This document shows, one piece after another, positions 6,730-11,982 of a stretch of 13,988 nt of DNA. Location of the stretch: positions 1-13,988 of the forward strand of contig DAOUVA010000047.1 in assembly GCA_030667885.1 (NCBI GenBank), read 5' to 3'. Source of the stretch: Phycisphaerae bacterium. GTDB taxonomy: Bacteria > Planctomycetota > Phycisphaerae > Sedimentisphaerales > Anaerobacaceae. Each line of letters begins with the position of its first letter. Within the stretch, counting starts at the first letter, position 1. Position numbers and translations under genes: made by a program. The notes under the pieces were generated by a model. It ran no database searches and had not been told where the DNA came from. It saw nothing but the letters and a program-made list of their open reading frames with translations.

Positions 6730-8256
6730 TCAACGAAAGGCCAGTAAGGCATCGTCTGCCCGAAGGTAAAGGCTGTTTTGATCCATGGCCGGAGTGGCAG
6801 CAATGTTCACATCGAGAGCGGCTTGATGCGTTACTGTGAACTCATCGCCGCATTTCACAACCGTAATCACTCCCCGGTTGGAACAGAGGTACAAGTGGCC
6901 GTTGGCAATCACCGGTGAGGCGGCATATTGCCCCGAGGCTCCCAATCGTTCCTGATATATCACTTGGCCGGTATCGGTGCGTACGCAGCTTAGGGTTCCA
7001 CCAGACCGGAGCAAATAGAGTCGGCCCGAGTGAAAAATAGGGGACGGAATTTCCGGTATGCCACGGCGGAGATTCCACTTAACATGTGATTCGGTGATGT
7101 CACCCCGCCCGCCTGAGAGAATCGCAGCCAGGTTGGGCTGGCCGCGACCGACTCTCATGTCAGCCGTAAACTCTTCTTTGGTCCAGAAACCATCCTTGTC
7201 CTTATCACGCCAATCGAACAGATCGTTCTGCTGCTTTCTTCGTCGGCCCGGATCTTCAGCCAGGGGACGTCCGAATCCCGGATGCCCGGGAGGAAGCTCG
7301 GGGCGGAAAGGCGAAGTAAAGTCTTTCGTGATTTCATCACGCCCAATTCGGCCATCGCCGTTGCGATCGAAATTAAGCATGGCGGCCCAGAAAGGTTCCG
7401 GGTCCAATTTCACGTCACCTCGGCCACCCTGCATCGACACAGAAACGTAGAGATGTCCATTGCCCGCGACCGGCACGGCGATAGGTTCGCGTGAAAAACC
7501 ACTCACGTGCCATTTTTCTATGCCGGTGGCCATCTCGTAACCATATACCCGTCCATTGCCAGGCACCACCAACTCAGTTCCGCTCTCGCTTTTCCAGATC
7601 ATCGGACTGGCCCAGGCGCCTCGATTGTAGGGCCGGGGTGTTTCCCAAACCGGCTCTCCCGCTGTTTTATCCAGGGCGATGACCCTGGACCGGCTCAAAC
7701 GGCTGCCCGGCAGGTCTGCATCATCGTCCAGGACCAGGATGAGCCGCTGCCCGTGCAAGATCGGTGACGTCGCCACCCCGTACATACTTTTGGGAGTGGG
7801 AATCGGTTTCTTCCATTTTTCAAGACCTTCGTGGTCGTAGCACAGCAATCCGTACGACCCGAAATAGACGTAGACGTGCTTTTCATCCACGCAGGGCGTA
7901 GACGCCGCGACACTGTTTGCGCGGTGAACTCGTTCCAAAGGCACCTCCGGGGCCAGCCGTTTCCATAAGACCTTACCCGAGTTTGCGTCAACGGCCAATG
8001 TCGTCAATCGCCCCCCCTCGACGCCGGTCAGAAAGATGCGGTCTCTCCAAAGGACCGGCGACGATTTTCCCGGAGGCAGCGGCGTTTTCCATGCTGCCTG
8101 ATCCGCGACGATCTTTAGCGGCGGTTTGAATCCGGCTGCGATGCCTGCGCCATTTGGTCCGCGGAACTGGTTCCAGTTTATGGATTCGGCCTCTGTGGAG
8201 ACCGAACACGCCCCCAGCAAAAGGAGGGTACTAACAATCGATTGAAATAATCTCAT
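6730..8256 (-). CDS. Secreted PQQ-like beta-propeller protein with EF-hand pair
   Basis: 508 residues from ATG 8256. The N-terminus MRLFQSIVSTLLLLGACS is a signal peptide. LLGAC resembles a lipobox (Cys17), so it may be a lipoprotein; cleavage after TEA (23) is the alternative. WNQFRGPNGAG (28-38) is the typical opening of planctomycete PQQ-like or BamB-like propellers. Blade motifs such as LAVDANSGKVLWKR (87-100), VIALDKTAGEPVWE (192-205) and YGYEMATGIEKW (238-249) recur. Two canonical EF-hand loops interrupt the propeller: 297-308 (D297, N299, D301, E308) and 351-362 (D351, D353, D355, E362). A start at 8301 with GGAG five bases before it is possible and would add 15 residues. The 8256 start is preferred because it gives a clean signal peptide; GAGGA (complement of 8261-8265) precedes it closely. 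Function is unknown. Confidence 0.85.
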   Translation of the reverse strand: MRLFQSIVSTLLLLGACSVSTEAESINWNQFRGPNGAGIAAGFKPPLKIVADQAAWKTPLPPGKSSPVLWRDRIFLTGVEGGRLTTLAVDANSGKVLWKRLAPEVPLERVHRANSVAASTPCVDEKHVYVYFGSYGLLCYDHEGLEKWKKPIPTPKSMYGVATSPILHGQRLILVLDDDADLPGSRLSRSRVIALDKTAGEPVWETPRPYNRGAWASPMIWKSESGTELVVPGNGRVYGYEMATGIEKWHVSGFSREPIAVPVAGNGHLYVSVSMQGGRGDVKLDPEPFWAAMLNFDRNGDGRIGRDEITKDFTSPFRPELPPGHPGFGRPLAEDPGRRRKQQNDLFDWRDKDKDGFWTKEEFTADMRVGRGQPNLAAILSGGRGDITESHVKWNLRRGIPEIPSPIFHSGRLYLLRSGGTLSCVRTDTGQVIYQERLGASGQYAASPVIANGHLYLCSNRGVITVVKCGDEFTVTHQAALDVNIAATPAMDQNSLYLRADDALLAFR

Positions 8257-8297
8257 AAATTCCTCTACAATAACCAGGTTTTTTATTCTTGATTTAC

Positions 8298-8465
8298 TCA
8301 TTGCCACTCCAGTGCATCATCCATTACACTAGCATTGATTTCAAGCAGTTTCTTTTTGAGTCTGGCAACAACGGTGGGAAACTCGGCCGAAATATCCGTC
8401 TGTTGTCCAGTCGTGTTGTCGAACTCATTATTTTCTTCCCATATTGTTTGTGAAGAGGTTTTAGC
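8298..8465 (-). pseudogene. C-terminal remnant of a sulfatase
   Basis: The strand opposite 8298-8465 reads 55 codons ending in TGA, directly preceded in frame by a TAA stop (complement of 8466-8468). The peptide includes EFDNTTGQQTDISAEFP, VVARLKKKLLEINASVM and a final ALEWQ. This has the pattern of planctomycete arylsulfatase C-termini: a substrate-independent segment naming D-P-x-E-x-x-D-L/I, then a helix ending in LLEINASVM and a Trp near the end. No start codon, catalytic CxPxR motif or further sulfatase sequence lies upstream, because the prepilin gene ends at 8509. The TGA overlaps an ATG (ATGA) of the extended propeller reading frame, a layout expected if the two genes were once translationally coupled. 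Recognition is from memory of the family, not from a search. Confidence 0.6.
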
Positions 8466-8508
8466 TTATCTAACTTTGATCTCATTTCTTTGTCTATAGA
8501 ACGGGGCC

Positions 8509-9309
8509 TCAGTAAGTCGGATCGTAGTAAACAATATACTCTCCGGTATGATTGCTGGAACTCAGGTCATTCCACTTGACAAAACGACAGGACCCGTCCA
8601 GATAACCGACACCTAATCCGTCCGGTTTCGGATCAAAAGGAACGCCTTGATTCCAGAGGAACTGGCCCCGAACATGCGAAGCATACCATGTTGGCCAGGG
8701 GCCGGTGGGTCCCAAGGCATCATATCGGTTGTAACAGAAACAGGTGGCCAGGGTCCTATAGGTGGATCGATCCGAGAGCTTCCGCGCGGTGACATACTCC
8801 TGGTTTGTGTCCGGATCCGTCCAACGACCGCGAGCACCCCAATAGATCCATCCAATCTGGAATACCTGTGTGTACTGTGGTGATGGCTCCCGAGGTTCCA
8901 GCCAGTCCTCTTTGGCTTCGAAGTATTTTCGCGCCGTCTCGCAGGTTGCATGTTCTTCGGTCAGGCCGTAACCTTCACCCAGGTACCTCATGGTCTCGGC
9001 ATTGACCATCGCCATCTGATCGGACTGCTCCCACGAGGCTGCATATCCAGGGGCCGTTCGATCAATAATACTGCCGATGGGTAAGGCATCATCAAAATCC
9101 CCGGCGTACATAAACATGGCCGCGACACATTGATGCAGGTTGTTCTGGCAAACCACGCGTTTGCCCAGTTCCCTGACGAGGCTGAGGGCCGGCAGCAGTA
9201 TGCCCATCAATAAGGCAATGACTGCAATGACCACTAAAAGTTCGATGAGTGTGAACGCGCCGTTACAGCGCCAATTAATCCGGTTTTTTCGCATTTTGAT
9301 TAAAGACAT
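8509..9309 (-). CDS. Type II secretion-like prepilin (N-methylation domain)
   Basis: 266 residues if ATG 9309 is used. A short basic leader precedes GAFTLIELLVVIAVIALLMG, the type IV/type II prepilin signature: Phe19 is the likely first mature residue, Glu23 is the conserved +5 Glu, and Ala takes the -1 position, as is common in planctomycetes. A hydrophobic helix of about 20 residues follows, then a globular domain with Cys and Trp/Tyr-rich segments. The C-terminal GVGYLDGSCRFVKWND matches the closing motif of the large planctomycete and PVC prepilin families. Prepilin peptidase would process it at the inner membrane; the function of these expanded families is unknown. No start has a convincing Shine-Dalgarno: ATG 9294 and TTG 9336 are alternatives. 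The sigma-factor fragment ends 33 bases upstream. Confidence 0.85.
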   Translation of the reverse strand: MSLIKMRKNRINWRCNGAFTLIELLVVIAVIALLMGILLPALSLVRELGKRVVCQNNLHQCVAAMFMYAGDFDDALPIGSIIDRTAPGYAASWEQSDQMAMVNAETMRYLGEGYGLTEEHATCETARKYFEAKEDWLEPREPSPQYTQVFQIGWIYWGARGRWTDPDTNQEYVTARKLSDRSTYRTLATCFCYNRYDALGPTGPWPTWYASHVRGQFLWNQGVPFDPKPDGLGVGYLDGSCRFVKWNDLSSSNHTGEYIVYYDPTY

Positions 9310-9332
9310 TATGAACCAGTATATAGTATTTT

Positions 9333-9479
9333 TCAAAATTTATCAGTGATTTGTTTGGATGGTATCAATTCGACCTCGGTGACTTCCAGTCCCGCCTGTC
9401 TGTTCAGGATATGGCACCAAAATGCCTCGACCACTAAATCGAATGGAACACTGTGTAGCTTGTCCTTCATCTCGATGAG
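9333..9479 (-). other. Protein-like frame overlapping the sigma-factor end, unassigned
   Basis: In the frame next to the sigma-factor tail, 48 codons ending at TGA (complement of 9333-9335) read like real protein, with segments LIEMKDKLHSVPFDLVVEAF and GLEVTEVELIPSKQITDKF. The sigma frame over the same bases is low in hydrophobic residues and not family-like (GQATQCSIRFSGRGIL). This may be the end of another gene joined to the broken sigma gene. It does not look like sigma region 4, and I do not recognise it. Confidence 0.25.
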
Positions 9480-9777
9480 CGGGCTCGCATAGCCACTCCT
9501 GTTCCAACAGCTCAAGAATCTCCGGGTCTAAACCGGTCAATTCCTTTCGATGCCATCGCAACCAGTCAATCCCTTCTCGGCGCGCCGTGATAAAGGCCCA
9601 CGAAAGCAAGGCTCCCTCGGCCTCGAAGCTGATCTCTTTCGTCAACGCCTTGAGCGCAACATTTTGAAAGATGTCCTCCGCAGCGTGCGCATCGCATACC
9701 ACAACCCAGGCAGAGGCTGCAATGCGATCACGTAATTTCATCAACGTACGCAAAATATCCTGCTCTGAGATTGTCAT
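9343..9777 (-). CDS. Truncated ECF-type RNA polymerase sigma factor (region 4 missing)
   Basis: 144 residues from ATG 9777 (MTISEQDILRTL); a start at 9816 would add 13 residues. Residues 8-80 match sigma region 2 of a planctomycete ECF family: DAHAAEDIFQNVALKAL (29-45) is the core-binding part, and LLSWAFITARREGIDWLRWHRKEL (57-80) is the -10 recognition part. The linker GLDPEILELLEQEWL follows as in complete members. After about residue 100 the homology stops. The expected LPxxSRxLLxLRY region and the region 4 helix-turn-helix, roughly 90-100 residues, are absent in all three frames. The remaining C-terminus is not sigma-like. Without region 4 it should not recognise a -35 element, so it is probably a decaying gene, though a region-2-only protein could still bind core polymerase. 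TATACT stands six bases before ATG 9777, so a leaderless transcript is possible. Confidence 0.7.
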   Translation of the reverse strand: MTISEQDILRTLMKLRDRIAASAWVVVCDAHAAEDIFQNVALKALTKEISFEAEGALLSWAFITARREGIDWLRWHRKELTGLDPEILELLEQEWLCEPAHRDEGQATQCSIRFSGRGILVPYPEQTGGTGSHRGRIDTIQTNH

Positions 9778-9945
9778 CTTGTTAGTATAACGTCTGACGG
9801 AGATGAATCCTGACATCTATTTTAGAAAAATCATTGGCGCTTCTGTAATTGCCAAGGCGGGAACAACACGAACCGATGCAGAGACAATTCAGTTCATGCC
9901 ACGTTACCCAAAACGCAATCGGCCTTGTAGGAAACTATACCGTGT

Positions 9946-11055
9946 TCATTTGAGAGGCGTCAGCTTGATGTTCCTGAACATGATGGGGACGCCTTCGCTC
10001 TGAAAACCAATGTACCCTTTGCGAATGCTAATCCCAGTCGCCTTGTTCTGGTACTGGCCGTTTATTTTCAATTCTACAGTATCGTCATCACAGATGATTT
10101 CGTACGAGTTCCAGCCGCCGGCTTCCTTCTCATTAGAGTCGTTCATGCGGGGCGTAAAGCTGATGGGCCCGTCCTTTTTAGCTTTGTTTTCATTAAATTT
10201 GCAGCCCATTCCAATTAAATCGCCTGCGCGATTGTTCATAAGCTGCGCTTCCACGCACAGGGGCCAGATTTTATCCTGGTCACTCATATGCAGCAGGACT
10301 CCGCTGTTGCCGGGCTTTTCAGGCCAACACCATTCAAAGACGAGCTTGTACTCGCTGTATTCTTTCTTCGTACGCAGAAAGCCGGTGGGGTTTCCTGAGC
10401 ACCATATCTCGCCGTCCCTGACCTTCCAGGCATCCTTTTTATACATATACCAGCCTTCGAAATCTTTCCCGTTAAACAGGTTAATAGTGTCGTTGGCCGG
10501 GGTTTTGTAATCGCCTTCGATTTTCACCACGCCGAAGGGGATGCATTTTTTCAGGGCCGATTTTACACTATATGGGAGCTCATCATCTTCCATCAACGTT
10601 GCAGAGGGATTGCCAACGCCAAGTGCTTTCGCTATGTCACTGTCTTCTTCAAAGCTGGTGAGCATCACTTCACCATAGAGAAACTTATCCATCAGGATAC
10701 GTCCATTCACAATGCTTAACATCGGGTTGTCTCCATATTCATTCATCATAAGAACAATGACGATATTTCTGGAGAAGAAACCGGGGTAATCATATTGTTT
10801 TTTTTCAGAAGAGAAGACATGCTTTATTTTAGAGATTCCATCTTCATTGCTTGTTTGTCCTGCGAACATCCCTTGTTCGTCGATGGATAATTCGAATTGA
10901 AATTCGATATCTTCAGTTCCATACTCGCCGATGAACGATACGCTACCTTTTCCTTCCCAGGTAAAAGGCAGTTCGGCGTCCTGAGCCATGCAAGGCATTC
11001 CCATCATCACGGCTGAAACAAATGTCAGAACAAATACTTTGGTTGAAATTTTCAT
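9946..11055 (-). CDS. Secreted DUF1080 (3-keto-disaccharide hydrolase-like) protein
   Basis: 369 residues from ATG 11055, fixed by AGGAG (complement of 11064-11068) eight bases upstream. The frame is open to a TTG at 11073, but that lies in the ribosome-binding site. MKISTKVFVLTFVSAVMMGM is a signal peptide, with cleavage likely after CMA or MAQ (24-25). Residues 28-185 form an N-terminal domain that I cannot assign. Residues 192-367 are DUF1080 (PF06439, jelly-roll fold): LFNGKDFEGWYMY (193-205), PGNSGVLLHM (248-257), WPLCVEAQL (264-272), GGWNSYEI (313-320) and GYIGFQSEGVPIMFRNIKL (347-365). This domain is common in planctomycete carbohydrate-degrading secretomes, and some members hydrolyse 3-keto-glycosides. 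The substrate here cannot be told. No other gene lies between it and blaI, which is divergent. Confidence 0.9.
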   Translation of the reverse strand: MKISTKVFVLTFVSAVMMGMPCMAQDAELPFTWEGKGSVSFIGEYGTEDIEFQFELSIDEQGMFAGQTSNEDGISKIKHVFSSEKKQYDYPGFFSRNIVIVLMMNEYGDNPMLSIVNGRILMDKFLYGEVMLTSFEEDSDIAKALGVGNPSATLMEDDELPYSVKSALKKCIPFGVVKIEGDYKTPANDTINLFNGKDFEGWYMYKKDAWKVRDGEIWCSGNPTGFLRTKKEYSEYKLVFEWCWPEKPGNSGVLLHMSDQDKIWPLCVEAQLMNNRAGDLIGMGCKFNENKAKKDGPISFTPRMNDSNEKEAGGWNSYEIICDDDTVELKINGQYQNKATGISIRKGYIGFQSEGVPIMFRNIKLTPLK

Positions 11056-11117
11056 TTTTAGTTCTCCTTCCAAATCTGAATGAATATTGAATAATCTTTC
11101 CTCATTTAAAGAGGCTA

Positions 11118-11123
11118 ATTATA
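11118..11123 (-). promoter_or_regulatory. Possible -10 box of the DUF1080 gene
   Basis: A perfect TATAAT (complement of 11118-11123) lies about 63 bases upstream of the DUF1080 start, in the same GGTATAATT setting as the rnr promoter. No good -35 hexamer stands 16-18 bases upstream, so an activator or another sigma factor may be needed. A TTGACA further upstream on the same strand (complement of 11174-11179) has only a poor AAAAAT partner. Confidence 0.35.
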
Positions 11124-11237
11124 CCTATGTTCTTATTTCTTAACCTATTTTTCATGACAGACTGCATTTTGTCAATCATTCTTCCGGCAAAAACCATTCT
11201 TTTAAGTGAACACATATCTGATTTTTCCCAATAATTC

Positions 11238-11279
11238 AACAGATGGACGATTTCTCTGTTCTATCCGGGTAATCCGGAT
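11238..11279. other. Pair of hairpins in the DUF1080-blaI intergenic region
   Basis: The 471-base gap 11056-11526 has no convincing gene. AACAGA (11238-11243) pairs with TCTGTT (11255-11260), and ATCCGG (11263-11268) pairs with CCGGAT (11274-11279) around a GTAAT loop. The second is followed by TTTTATATTCTGTTTTG on the plus strand, which is terminator-like, but no plus-strand gene lies before it. A further ACACT/AGTGT repeat lies at 11333-11350. Their role is unknown. Confidence 0.3.
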
Positions 11280-11476
11280 TTTATATTCTGTTTTGTTATT
11301 TGTTTCCTGCTTTTCATTTTTAGTTATGCAATACACTTTTGTTTCAGTGTGAATGAAGAGTTTTCCCTGTGCGATTGCGGTAGTTACTTGAGAAATTTCA
11401 GAATTGTCGGTTTTTGGGCTAAAAAATAGGGATAGAAAAATATTTTACAATATTTTTTATTTTTTGCTTGCATATT

Positions 11477-11488
11477 CGACAATTGTCG
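11477..11488. promoter_or_regulatory. Likely BlaI operator (CGACAATTGTCG palindrome)
   Basis: CGACAATTGTCG is a perfect 12-base palindrome, 38 bases before the blaI ATG. It fits the GACA-N2-TGTC type of dyad, close to the TACA-N2-TGTA cores bound by BlaI/MecI/CopY repressors. It overlaps one candidate -35 box (11483-11488) and lies in the spacer of another candidate promoter, so a bound dimer would block transcription. That it is the operator is inference from position, symmetry and the adjacent repressor gene. Confidence 0.6.
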
Positions 11489-11511
11489 TATAGTTTCTAC
11501 ATTGATAGAAT
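11483..11511 (+). promoter_or_regulatory. Candidate promoter of blaI-M56 operon
   Basis: TTGTCG at 11483-11488, 17 bases, then TAGAAT at 11506-11511 preceded by TGA (extended -10). This start site would fall inside the GGAGG ribosome-binding site at 11515-11519, which counts against it. An alternative is TTGCTT at 11464-11469 with TATAGT at 11489-11494 and a 19-base spacer. Both overlap the palindrome. Confidence 0.4.
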
Positions 11512-11526
11512 ATTGGAGGTAATTAC

Positions 11527-11946
11527 ATGGCACACTCGAAACCAAACAAAAAGTCCGAACAGATTAAATTCAATGCTGAGCTAACCGAAGCTGAATGGAT
11601 TATTATGAAAGTAGTCTGGGAAAATGAGCCCTGTGCAGCCGGTAACATTCAGGAGGCCTTAGCCAACAGTAAAGACTGGGCATACAGCACGGTAAAAACC
11701 ACTATGGATCGGATGGCAAATAAAGGATTCCTCAAAATCCAAAAAATCCGCAACTTGCAGCTTTTCAGTTCTGCTATAAGCGAAGTTGATGCAAAACGGG
11801 GCGAATTTCGCAAAATGCTTAAGCGGGCCTTTGACGGGGCATTGACTCCTATGATGCAGTTTTTGATTGAACATGAAGGCCTCTCAAAAACCGAATCGGC
11901 ACAGTTGCGCAAACTTGTAAACAAAGCTAAAAACAGGAAGGATTGA
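11527..11946 (+). CDS. blaI: BlaI/MecI/CopY-family transcriptional repressor
   Basis: 139 residues, the usual length of this family plus a short basic N-terminal extension. The winged helix-turn-helix spans about 17-80: LTEAEWIIMKVVWE (19-32) is the typical first helix, and WAYSTVKTTMDRMANKGFL (51-69) is the recognition helix and wing. The C-terminal helices (about 88-136) would form the dimer domain, where the cognate protease usually cuts. GGAGG at 11515-11519, seven bases upstream, fixes the start. The next gene, 36 bases downstream, encodes an M56 protease, the classic partner that inactivates the repressor when a signal is sensed. In planctomycetes such pairs are numerous and mostly unrelated to beta-lactamase. 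The symbol reflects the family, not a resistance function. Confidence 0.9.
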   Translation: MAHSKPNKKSEQIKFNAELTEAEWIIMKVVWENEPCAAGNIQEALANSKDWAYSTVKTTMDRMANKGFLKIQKIRNLQLFSSAISEVDAKRGEFRKMLKRAFDGALTPMMQFLIEHEGLSKTESAQLRKLVNKAKNRKD

Positions 11947-11982
11947 GTGCGGACAAAGTAAACTGAATTGGGAGATAAAAAG

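Noticed and set aside
9821..9860. TTGGC/GCCAA inverted repeat between the DUF1080 and sigma genes
   Set aside because: Five-base stem with a 12-base loop and only an interrupted T run; too weak to annotate as a terminator.
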